From Conexibacter woesei DSM 14684 (GTDB lineage: Bacteria > Actinomycetota > Thermoleophilia > Solirubrobacterales > Solirubrobacteraceae), in the NCBI RefSeq assembly GCF_000025265.1, contig NC_013739.1:2852001-2916000 (forward strand): 64,000 bases of DNA, in the 5' to 3' direction. Within the stretch, counting starts at the first letter, position 1, and the number at the start of each line of letters is the position of its first letter. Shown here one piece after another: positions 50,341 through 60,532 of this stretch. The notes under the pieces were generated by a model that had not been told where the DNA came from, made no database searches, and saw nothing but the letters and a program-made list of their open reading frames with translations. Both the position numbers and the translations under genes were made by a program.

Positions 50341-52338
50341 TCAGCAGCGCCGCGCCACGGCGCGCGCTGCGTCGCGGTGCCGCTGCTCGGCGGAGCGCTG
50401 CGCGCTGCGCGCCGTCGTCAGCGTGCGCGTCGCGGCACGCTGGCGTCGGTCTGCGGCACGCAGGTTCGCGCGCGCCCGTCTGCGCGCGGGTTCGCCGGCG
50501 GCGCGGGTCAGCGCTCTGCGTGCGCGGGTGACGGCGGCGCGGCTGCGTCTGACCGTGCCGGCGGCGCGCGCGACGCGAACGCGTGCGTCGCGCAGGCGGC
50601 GCGCAGCCCCGTCGAGCGTCCGCTCGGCGCGCGTGCAGGCGGCGGTCGGCCGCGGGGTCGGCGTGGCTCCGGTGGAAGGCGTGCCCGGGGGCGCCGGGCC
50701 CACCGGCGGCTGCGGCGCGTCCTTCGCCTGCCGCGCGAACCGAGCTGCGACGGCGACGTCCGCGGTCAGCTCGACGGTGCACGGGCCGTTGCCGCTGCAC
50801 GCGCCGCCCCAGCCGGCGAACTCGGAGCCCTCGGTTGCGGTCGCGGTCAGCGTCACCGTCGCGCCCGCGGGCAGCGTCTCGTCGCAGTCGCCGGGGCAGT
50901 CGATCCCGCGGCCGCGGACGCTGCCGGAGCCGTCGCCGCTCAGCTCGACCGTGACCGTGCGGGGCGGGGGCGGGGTGCCGAGGTAGCGCGCGATCGCGGT
51001 GTCGGACTCGCCGCTGTCGCGGGCGTCGCCCGCGACGACGAGCGCGCCGCTGCGGGGGTCGAGCACGATCGCGTGGGCCTCGGCCTCCGGTGCCGGGAAG
51101 GCGGTCGTGACCGTCCCGCCGGGGGCGAAGCGCTCGTCCAATGCGCCGTCGGGCGTCAGCGCGGCGAGCGCGAAGACGCCGCGCGTCTCGAAGAACTCGT
51201 TGAACCAGCTGCTGACGCCGGCGACGACGATCGAGCCGTCGTGCTGGAGCGCGGCGCCGCCGTTGCCGTAGGCGCTCGGGAACTGGGCGTCGCCCCCGGG
51301 CGCGAACGCGACCGTCTGGCGGCCGCCGTCGGCGAAGTCCGCGTCAAGGCCGCCGTCGCTGTCGTAGCGGGCGACGGCGAAGCGGTTGTCGCCGACGTCG
51401 CCGCCGGTGAAGCCGCTCGCGACGATCTTGCCGTCTGCCTGGATCGCGACGCCGTCGGCCTCGTCGACGAGCGCCGCGCTGCCGAAGTCGGTCGTCGTCA
51501 GGCCGTCGCCGCCGAAGCTCGTGTCGAGGCTGCCGTCGGGCAGATAGCGGGCGAGCGCGAAGTCGGGGTCGGAGCCGGTCGTGCGGCCGGCGGCGACGAT
51601 CCGCCCGTCGCGGTCGAGCGCGAGCGCGTGGACGTTGCTGCCGGCACCGGGAAAGGCGGTCGTGCGCTTTCCGCCGCTGCCGAAGCCGGGGTCGAGCGCG
51701 CCGTCGGCGGTCAGCCGCGCGAGGCCGAACTCGATCACGCCGGCGCTGGGGTTGGCATAGCCGCCGACGACGATCGTGCCGTCCGGCTGCACGAGGACGG
51801 CGCGCGCCTGCTCGGCGCCGAGGCCGAAGTCGATCGTCCGCGTGCCGCCGCTGCCGAAGCCGGGGTCGAGCGCGCCGTCGGCGGTCAGCCGCGCGACCGC
51901 GTAGTCGCTCTGGTTGAGGCCGCTGACGGCGCTGCCGTAGCCGGCGACGACGATCTTGCCGTCGGGCTGGAGCGCGAGCGCGCGGGCGCCGTCGCCGAAG
52001 CCGGCGACGTCGACCGTCGTGACGCCGTCGCCGCCGCCGAAGCTCGCGTCGGGCGTGCCGTCGCGCTCGACGCGGGCGACGAACAGATCGCTCCCGTCGC
52101 CGTGGCCGGCGATGCCGGCGACGACGATCCTGCCGTCGGGCTGGACGGCGACGGCGTTGGTCTGCTCGAAGCTGCCGGGCGTCGCGACGACGAGTCTGCC
52201 GTCGCCCGAAAGGCTCGGATCGAGGTCGCCGGGCGCGGCCACGGCGGGGGCGGCGAGCGCGGTCAGCAGGCCGCCGGCCAGCACGGCCGTCAGCGCCACG
52301 CGGCGGCGGGCGCCGCGGGAGGGGACACGGGGGTCCAT
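50341..52338 (-). CDS. secreted seven-repeat delta-60 beta-propeller protein under riboswitch control
   Basis: The 665-residue product has a signal peptide (residues 1-~34) and then seven delta-60 repeats of about 55-58 residues, each with a strand like ALQPDGKIVVAG and a linker like DGALDPGFGSGG. Seven such units would close a seven-bladed beta-propeller (residues ~35-430). Next comes a divergent InlB-type B-repeat (~440-510: TVELSGDGSGSVRGRG, CPGDCDETLPAGATVTLTA, FAGWGGACSG), a Pro-rich linker, and a basic Arg/Ala coiled-coil tail (~550-665) ending in Cys. The 5' leader carries a cobalamin riboswitch. Ligand unproven; B12 binding is my inference from regulation and fold. Confidence 0.8.
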   Translation of the reverse strand: MDPRVPSRGARRRVALTAVLAGGLLTALAAPAVAAPGDLDPSLSGDGRLVVATPGSFEQTNAVAVQPDGRIVVAGIAGHGDGSDLFVARVERDGTPDASFGGGDGVTTVDVAGFGDGARALALQPDGKIVVAGYGSAVSGLNQSDYAVARLTADGALDPGFGSGGTRTIDFGLGAEQARAVLVQPDGTIVVGGYANPSAGVIEFGLARLTADGALDPGFGSGGKRTTAFPGAGSNVHALALDRDGRIVAAGRTTGSDPDFALARYLPDGSLDTSFGGDGLTTTDFGSAALVDEADGVAIQADGKIVASGFTGGDVGDNRFAVARYDSDGGLDADFADGGRQTVAFAPGGDAQFPSAYGNGGAALQHDGSIVVAGVSSWFNEFFETRGVFALAALTPDGALDERFAPGGTVTTAFPAPEAEAHAIVLDPRSGALVVAGDARDSGESDTAIARYLGTPPPPRTVTVELSGDGSGSVRGRGIDCPGDCDETLPAGATVTLTATATEGSEFAGWGGACSGNGPCTVELTADVAVAARFARQAKDAPQPPVGPAPPGTPSTGATPTPRPTAACTRAERTLDGAARRLRDARVRVARAAGTVRRSRAAVTRARRALTRAAGEPARRRARANLRAADRRQRAATRTLTTARSAQRSAEQRHRDAARAVARRC
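51671..51896. repeat. 52-bp exact direct repeat within the delta-60 gene
   Basis: Bases 51671-51722 and 51845-51896 are identical and 174 bases apart, that is 58 codons, one propeller blade. They encode the ARLTADGALDPGFGSGG linker of two adjacent blades, which points to recent internal duplication or gene conversion. Confidence 0.85.
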
Positions 52339-52385
52339 CACCACTTCCTTCAATTCAGGGCGGCGATGAACCACGAAGGTGAGTC

Positions 52386-52430
52386 GACCGCCTGTTCGCG
52401 AGGCTGCACGTGACTCACGGACGGATATTC
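52386..52430 (-). promoter_or_regulatory. hairpin between leftward riboswitch and the delta-60 gene
   Basis: On the minus strand GTGAGTC pairs with GACTCAC across a 26-base segment that itself holds GCCT...AGGC. It follows the B12 box directly and could be the expression platform or its competing stem. No T-run follows, so translational control or Rho is likely. Confidence 0.4.
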
Positions 52431-52434
52431 GGGC

Positions 52435-52575
52435 TCGGGGTCGTCCTCCCGGCTCCCCTTCCCGACCCGTTCGGGTCGGCGGGACTGCGAGCCGTTCGTC
52501 ACCCATACCGCTGCGCGCCAGCTCCGGTCTCTCACCGGATTCCCCGCGCCGTGAGGCGGGGAAGCTACCAGCACC
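52435..52575 (-). promoter_or_regulatory. cobalamin riboswitch (leftward, delta-60 gene)
   Basis: Read on the minus strand this region has the aptamer core in order: GGGGAATCCGGTGAGAG (plus positions 52530-52546), CCGGAGCTGGCGCGCAGCGG, GACGAAC, GGGTCGGGAAGG and a B12-box-like AGCCGGGAGGACGACC (52439-52454). The GCTG-CGCGCAGCGG form is the variant known from proteobacterial cobalamin riboswitches. The delta-60 gene starts about 100 bases downstream on the same strand. A TAGCTT -10 candidate lies at 52562-52567. Confidence 0.75.
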
Positions 52576-52604
52576 GCGAGTTGAGCAGCAGCTCGTTATG
52601 CTCG

Positions 52605-52775
52605 GGGCCAACGGTCGGTGTCGAGGGAAGTCTGGTGCGAATCCAGCGCGGTCCCGCCACTGTGACCGGGTTCACGCTCGCCGCAAGCCGATGGCAAGCC
52701 ACTGGGTCCTCCACTGCGGACCTGGGAAGGCGCGGCGAGTACGCCCGGGAGCCAGGAGACCTGACTCCGGCCAGC
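52605..52775 (+). promoter_or_regulatory. cobalamin riboswitch (rightward, transcobalamin-like operon)
   Basis: All conserved blocks of the cobalamin aptamer are present in order: GAGGGAAGTCTGGTGCGAAT (52623-52642), CCCGCCACTGTGA, GCCACTGGGTC, CTGGGAAGGCG and the B12 box AGCCAGGAGACCTGACT (52750-52766). It ends about 40 bases before the ATG of the first transcobalamin-like gene, with AAGGGAAGG as Shine-Dalgarno near 52795. A TATGCT -10 candidate is at 52597-52602. High B12 is expected to shut the operon off. Confidence 0.93.
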
Positions 52776-52813
52776 TGAGAACCCCCTCGAGGACAAGGGA
52801 AGGTCACAACTTC

Positions 52814-54622
52814 ATGCTTGCTCGTCTCATCGCCGCCGCGGTGCCGCTGGCGGCGGGCGTCGCCGTCGCGCTGCCGGGCTCGGCGGCGGCCTACGTCACC
52901 CCTGCCGACGCCCAGCAGGCCGCCGACAGGGCCGTCGCCTGGTACCGCGGCGAGCAGGCCGCCAGCGGCGACATCGCGCCGGGCGGCGGGGCGCCGGCCT
53001 TCGGCGGCGACTGGTCGATGATCGCGCTCTCGAACGCGGGGGTGAACCCGGCCGACCTCAAGAGCGCGCTCGCTACGCCGAGCCTCCAGGACTTCTACGC
53101 CGGGGAGTGGGGGGCGAGCGGCGGCCTTCCCGGCAACCTCTCGACCGATCAGGCGCGTGCGCTGCTGACCGGCCACGGCGGCGGCATCCGCACCGCGAAG
53201 CTGAGCGCCTCGCGCAACCTGCTCGCGCGCCAGCTGCGCTTCTACGACGGCAAGCAGCTCGGCCTGCCGGGCACCGTCAACGACGACATGTTCGGGCTGC
53301 TGGCGCTGGAGCGCAACGGCGTCACGGAGCTGACGCCGACGCTCGCGCAGGCGGTCCGCAGAGCCCAGACCGGCGGCGGCTGGAACTACACCACCAACGG
53401 CGGCGCACCCGACGTCGACATGACCGGCGCCGGCATCGGCACGCTCTGCGCCGCCGGCGCGACGGCCGCCGACCCGGCCGTCGCGAGCGCGCTCGACTAC
53501 CTCGAGACGATGCAGGACGACGTCAGCGGCGGCTTCGTCAGCGACTTCTTCGGCGCCAACAGCGACAGCACCAGCTGGGTCGTCAACGGCATGCGCGAAT
53601 GCGGCGTCGACCCGCAGGGGCCGCGCTGGACGACCTCGACCGGCAAGACGCCGCTCGACTTCCTCGTCGCGTTGCAGAAGAGCAACGGCGCGTTCCGCTG
53701 GCTGGCGTCGGAGCCCGACGACGACGCCGACAACCTCTACTCGACGCAGGACTCCGTCACCGCGCTCGTCGGCGACGGCTTCGGTGCCGAGCCGGCCCCG
53801 CGCAGCGACGCCGGCGAGCCGCTCTTCCGTGCCGAGCCGGCGGTCGCCGACGGCACCGTCGTGCCGATGGGCCTCGTGATCGACCACGGCACGGAGACCG
53901 CCGGCGCCGAACGTGCATGCAGCGTCAGAGCGCCGGTCGGCGGCGACGTCGCCGACCTGCTCGCCGGCGCGCCGCAGGCCGACCCGGCCGGCTGCGCGAC
54001 GGACCTGCGCTTCGCCGGCGAGGGCGGCGAGCGCCGCCTCGTCGAGGTCAACGGTGTCTCCGCCGACGCCGGCCGCCGGTGGGTCGTCTCGGTCGACGGC
54101 GGCGCCCCGCGCGAGACGCTCGACGCCGAGGTCGGCCTCGGCTCGCTCGTCAGCGCCGCGCTCGTCGAGCGGCCGGACGCAAAGCCGGGGCCGCCAGGCC
54201 CGGCGCCCGACGTCGCACTGCCGCCGGTGACACCGGTGACGCCGACCGGGACGCGGGCCGGCGGGCAGCGGCCGCGGCTGGTGCTCGCGAAGGCGACGAT
54301 CGCGACCGGCAGGCGGCTGCGCCTGCGCAACGGCGGAGTGGCGATCGCGCTGCGCTGCGGGCGCGACGTCAGCGCGGCTGGCTGCCGCGGGATCGTCCGC
54401 CTCACCTACAAGCAGGGCCGTCGCACCCGCGTCGCCGGAGCGGCCCAGTTCGGGCTCGCGCCGGGCGAGCGGGCGACGGTGCGGGTGGCGTTGCGCAGAG
54501 CGTTCCGCACGCTGCTCGCCGGCAGCGCGAAGGGCCGGGTCGTGACGATCGTCGCCGGCACGCGCGACGAGCCGACCCGCAGAACCACGCAGACGCGCGC
54601 GACCGCGCGCGTGCTGCGCTAG
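52814..54622 (+). CDS. secreted transcobalamin-like protein A (alpha/alpha-toroid then DUF4430-like)
   Basis: The 602-residue product has a signal peptide ending in GSAAA (residues 1-~27). Residues ~30-330 look like an alpha/alpha-toroid of the prenyltransferase/squalene-oxidase-repeat kind, with repeats such as LDYLETMQDDVSGGFVSDFF and LDFLVALQKSNGAFRWLAS. Residues ~360-475 resemble DUF4430 (VSADAGRRWVVSVDGGAPRE), and ~490-600 form an Arg-rich beta-sandwich tail. Toroid followed by DUF4430 is the architecture of animal transcobalamin and intrinsic factor. A cobalamin riboswitch directly upstream supports a role in B12 capture outside the cell. B12 binding itself is inferred. Confidence 0.78.
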   Translation: MLARLIAAAVPLAAGVAVALPGSAAAYVTPADAQQAADRAVAWYRGEQAASGDIAPGGGAPAFGGDWSMIALSNAGVNPADLKSALATPSLQDFYAGEWGASGGLPGNLSTDQARALLTGHGGGIRTAKLSASRNLLARQLRFYDGKQLGLPGTVNDDMFGLLALERNGVTELTPTLAQAVRRAQTGGGWNYTTNGGAPDVDMTGAGIGTLCAAGATAADPAVASALDYLETMQDDVSGGFVSDFFGANSDSTSWVVNGMRECGVDPQGPRWTTSTGKTPLDFLVALQKSNGAFRWLASEPDDDADNLYSTQDSVTALVGDGFGAEPAPRSDAGEPLFRAEPAVADGTVVPMGLVIDHGTETAGAERACSVRAPVGGDVADLLAGAPQADPAGCATDLRFAGEGGERRLVEVNGVSADAGRRWVVSVDGGAPRETLDAEVGLGSLVSAALVERPDAKPGPPGPAPDVALPPVTPVTPTGTRAGGQRPRLVLAKATIATGRRLRLRNGGVAIALRCGRDVSAAGCRGIVRLTYKQGRRTRVAGAAQFGLAPGERATVRVALRRAFRTLLAGSAKGRVVTIVAGTRDEPTRRTTQTRATARVLR

Positions 54623-54631
54623 CCGGCGGCG

Positions 54632-56608
54632 ATGGCGGGGCTGCCGCGCAGGGCGGCGGTCGCGGTGGGGCTCGCTGCCGCGTGGCTCGGCGCGGGCTGG
54701 CTCGGCGCCGGTTGGCTCGGCCCCGCCTGGCTTGGCGCCGCGGCGGCGCCGGCCGTGGCGGCCGAGCTGTCGCTGCGGGTCGAGGGTCGCGGCGCGACGC
54801 TCTACGAGGGTTCGCTGAGCACCGTGGCGGCGCCGGTCGACGGCGGCGACGGCTCCGGCCCGCACGACTGCAACGCAGGTGCCAGCGCCGCCGCGGCGCT
54901 GGCCGCGTCGGGCTTGTCGTGGGGAGGGACCTGGAACGGCGACTTCCGCGACTTCTTCCTCGACCGCGTCGGCCCCGACGCCTCCGACCCGCAGGCGGTC
55001 GCGTACTGGTCGGTGCTCGTCGACTGGCGCTACGCCGCGGGGATCTGCCGCGCGCCGGTCCGCGCCGGCGGTGAGGTGCTGCTCGCCTATGGGCCCGGTG
55101 CGCGCATCCTTCGTCTCGACGGTCCGGGGCATGTCGCCGTCGGCGAGCCGTTGACCGTCAGCGTCCGCGACGGCTGGATCCGCGCGAGCAGCGGTGCCGA
55201 CGGCGGCCCGGTCGCGGGCGCGTCCGTCGGCGGCGCGGCGACCGGAGCGGACGGGCGCGCGACGCTCCGCTTCGCGAGCGCCGGCCGCGTCCGCCTGAAG
55301 GCGACCGCGCCCGACGCGATCCGCTCCAACGCGCTCGAGGTCTGCGTCGGCGACGCGACCTGCGTCGGCGATCCGTCGCCGTCCGGTCCGGGGGCGCCGG
55401 GTGGGCCGGGGACCGGCGGCGGCGGGCCCGGGACCGGACAGCCGGGAGGGCCGGTCGCGCAGCCGGGCGGAACCGAACCCGCGGCGCTGACGATCGACGC
55501 CCCTGCGGCTGGCGCCCGCTATGCCCGCGGCGGCACGCCGACGCGGCTCCGGGGCGACGGCGGGCCGGGCGCAGTCGCGGTGACGCTCGCGGGTCGCGCC
55601 GGCGGCCGCTGCGTCGAGTTGACCGGTGGCGGGACGACGGCCGGCCGGCCGTGCACGCGGTCGGCTCGCACGGTGACGGTCGCCGCTCGCGACGGCGCCT
55701 GGTCGCAGTCGCTCTCGCGCGCGCTGCCGCCCGGCCGCTACCAGCTCGTCGTGCGGGTCGAGACGCTGCGTGCGACGCGGCGGTTCACGGTCGCCACGAT
55801 GCCGGCGGACGCCAGCGCGGCCCGGCGCCTCGCCGTCGCGTGGCTCGGCCGCGTGCAGGGACGAGACGGCGGCTTCGGTGCGACCGCGGGCGCGACGACC
55901 TCACCGCTGCTGACCGATTGGGCCGCGATCGCGCTCGGGCGGGCCGCCGGTCGCACGCGCGCCGCCGGGCGCGCCGCCGACCACTACACGCGCGCGCTTC
56001 CAGCGGTCCGCGCGGCGCGGCGGCTCCAGCTCTCCGACCTCCAGCGCGGAGCGCTGGCGCTGACGCCGTCGCGGGCTCGCGCCGACGAGGCGCGGCTGCG
56101 GCGGCTGCGGGCGGCGATCGTGCGGCGGCAGCGCGAGGACGGCTCGTGGGGCGGACAACCGAGCGCGACCGCCTATGCGCTGCTGGCGCTGCGCGGAGGC
56201 GGCCGCGCGACCGCCGCGGCTCGACGTTCCGGCGCGCGCTGGCTGCGCGACCGGCCGCTCGCGACCGACGCCGACACCGTCGGCGCGACGCTGTGGGCAC
56301 TCGGCCGCGGCGCTCCGCGCGCCGCGGCGCTTGCGCGGCTGCGGGCCGTTCAGGCCGACGACGGCGGCTTCGCCGGGCGCCCAGGCGAGACCGCCAACGC
56401 CCAGTCGACCGCGCTCGCCGTGATCGGCATGGAGGCGGCCGGCATCGACGCCGCCACCGTCCGCGGCGCCGACGGGATCTCCGGCCTCGACTACCTGCGC
56501 GCTCGGCAGCGCCGCTCCGGCCAGGTCGACTACGCCCCCGGCGACCCGCGCACCCCGGTCTGGGTCACCGCGCAGGCGCTGCTCGCGTTCGCGGCCGCCG
56601 CGCACTGA
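54632..56608 (+). CDS. secreted transcobalamin-like protein B (DUF4430-like, Ig-like, then alpha/alpha-toroid)
   Basis: The 658-residue product starts nine bases after protein A, so it shares the riboswitch. After a signal with a WLGAGWLG repeat (residues ~10-45) comes a DUF4430-like domain (~47-165: LSLRVEGRGATLYEG, DFFLDRVGPDASD, YWSVLVDWRYAAGICRAPV), an Ig-like domain, a Gly/Pro linker, a beta domain, and a C-terminal toroid (~390-658) with AWLGRVQGRDGGFG, RRQREDGSWGGQPSATAYALLAL, LRAVQADDGGFAGRPGET and TAQALLAF. The two modules are in the reverse order to protein A. Probably acts with A on the same ligand. Confidence 0.78.
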   Translation: MAGLPRRAAVAVGLAAAWLGAGWLGAGWLGPAWLGAAAAPAVAAELSLRVEGRGATLYEGSLSTVAAPVDGGDGSGPHDCNAGASAAAALAASGLSWGGTWNGDFRDFFLDRVGPDASDPQAVAYWSVLVDWRYAAGICRAPVRAGGEVLLAYGPGARILRLDGPGHVAVGEPLTVSVRDGWIRASSGADGGPVAGASVGGAATGADGRATLRFASAGRVRLKATAPDAIRSNALEVCVGDATCVGDPSPSGPGAPGGPGTGGGGPGTGQPGGPVAQPGGTEPAALTIDAPAAGARYARGGTPTRLRGDGGPGAVAVTLAGRAGGRCVELTGGGTTAGRPCTRSARTVTVAARDGAWSQSLSRALPPGRYQLVVRVETLRATRRFTVATMPADASAARRLAVAWLGRVQGRDGGFGATAGATTSPLLTDWAAIALGRAAGRTRAAGRAADHYTRALPAVRAARRLQLSDLQRGALALTPSRARADEARLRRLRAAIVRRQREDGSWGGQPSATAYALLALRGGGRATAAARRSGARWLRDRPLATDADTVGATLWALGRGAPRAAALARLRAVQADDGGFAGRPGETANAQSTALAVIGMEAAGIDAATVRGADGISGLDYLRARQRRSGQVDYAPGDPRTPVWVTAQALLAFAAAAH

Positions 56609-56665
56609 GCCTGCGCGGCCGCTCGCGGTTGACGCCGCCGCACCGCCGCAACTACCGTTCTACCA

Positions 56666-57706
56666 GTGAGTGGAGTATTCCTGCGGCAGGACGGGACGCT
56701 GGTCCGCATGCGCGAGGCCCCGTACGAGTCCGAAGCGGTCCTGCAGGAGCTGTTGGAGCACCACCCGGAGGTGCTGGCGGGCGGCGAGCCCGGCGACGCT
56801 CCGGCAGCGTGGCTGCTGGTCAAGCGCGAGGCGCACGTCGCGCTCGGCGACGACGAGCCGCTGCGGGGGATGCTCGATCACCTCTTCCTCGACGCCGACG
56901 GCGTCCCGACGCTCGTCGAGGTCAAGCGCAGCAGCGACACCCGCATCCGCCGGGAGGTCGTCGGCCAGCTGCTCGACTATGCCGCGAACGCGAACATCCG
57001 CTGGAGCGCCGAGACGCTGCGAACATGGTTCGAAGAGCGCTGCTCGGAGTGCCGCCAGGACCCGGAGGAGCTGCTGCGCAGGTCGTTCCCCTCGTTCGAA
57101 GGGACCGAGGCGTACTGGGAGCGCGTGCACACCAATCTCGGGGCCGGCAAGCTGCGGATCGTCTTCGTGGCCGACGCGATCCCCTCGCCGCTGCGGCGGA
57201 TCGTCGAGTTCCTCAACAGACAGATGAGCGCGACCGCGGTCCTCGCGATCGAGGTGAAGCAGTACGTCGACGCGGACGGCGCCCAGCAGCTGATCGTGCC
57301 GCAGGTGATCGGGCAGACGGAGGTCGCGCGCGCGGCGAAGGGAAGGACGCCGGGTCGGAGATGGGACCGCGCGGCGCTGCTCGTCCGGCTCCGCGAGCAG
57401 GGCAGAGATCCCACGCCGCTGCAGCGGCTGTTCGACTGGGCCGACGCGCACGGCGAACTCGACGACTACTACGGCAGCGGAACACGCGACGGCTCGTGGT
57501 CGGCAGGCAGAGCCGCAAGCGGCCTGTGGCCGTTCATGCTCTACACGTACGGGCGCGTCGAGATCCAGTTCCAGTACCTCCTCAGCCACCCGCCGTTCGA
57601 CGACCCCGCGCGGCGCGGCGAGCTGCACGCACGCCTCGACGGGCTCGACCAATTCATCGGCGTCGTCGACTGGGTCCTCGCAACGACTGCCGCGTCCGCC
57701 GGCTGA
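56666..57706 (+). CDS. PD-(D/E)XK nuclease-like protein (NucS/DUF91-like core)
   Basis: The 346-residue cytoplasmic protein has an N-terminal domain with LLEHHPEVLAGG, MLDHLFLDADGVPTLVEVKRSSDTRIRREVVGQLLDYAANA (positions ~70-108): Asp...EVK with a following helix is the PD-(D/E)XK nuclease signature, as in NucS/DUF91-type proteins. The rest (~150-346) is not recognised; WDRAALLVRLREQG, YTYGRVEIQFQYL and a C-terminal helix are visible. GTG start. It may act in DNA repair or defence; no partner gene adjoins. Confidence 0.65.
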   Translation: MSGVFLRQDGTLVRMREAPYESEAVLQELLEHHPEVLAGGEPGDAPAAWLLVKREAHVALGDDEPLRGMLDHLFLDADGVPTLVEVKRSSDTRIRREVVGQLLDYAANANIRWSAETLRTWFEERCSECRQDPEELLRRSFPSFEGTEAYWERVHTNLGAGKLRIVFVADAIPSPLRRIVEFLNRQMSATAVLAIEVKQYVDADGAQQLIVPQVIGQTEVARAAKGRTPGRRWDRAALLVRLREQGRDPTPLQRLFDWADAHGELDDYYGSGTRDGSWSAGRAASGLWPFMLYTYGRVEIQFQYLLSHPPFDDPARRGELHARLDGLDQFIGVVDWVLATTAASAG

Positions 57707-57721
57707 CCGCTCCCGGCCGTG

Positions 57722-57751
57722 CGGAGGGACCCGCCGCGGCGGGTCCCTCCG
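57722..57751. terminator. perfect 30-bp palindrome, bidirectional terminator
   Basis: CGGAGGGACCCGCCG (57722-57736) is followed without a gap by its exact reverse complement (57737-57751), between the stops of the convergent nuclease-like and katG genes. A strong hairpin forms on either transcript. Confidence 0.8.
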
Positions 57752-57777
57752 TCACTGGCCGCGTTGACCGTCCGGCC

Positions 57778-60461
<2,684 letters not shown>

Positions 60462-60491
60462 GCCGACATCATCGAACGTGCTCTGGACCGT

Positions 60492-60505
60492 GTCAAGTCT
60501 TTGAC
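60492..60505 (-). promoter_or_regulatory. FurA operator and furA-katG promoter
   Basis: GTCAA-GTCT-TTGAC is a perfect five-base dyad. On the minus strand TTGACA (60496-60491) serves as -35 and, 17 bases on, GATGAT (60473-60468) as -10. The dyad thus covers the -35, as expected for FurA autorepression. Confidence 0.65.
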
Positions 60506-60532
60506 GGGTTCAAGCTGCTGCGCGCGGTGATC

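Noticed and set aside
57722-57751. Member of the same dispersed palindrome family
   Set aside because: It has no loop and its arms share no sequence with the other three; its position between convergent stops fits a terminator.
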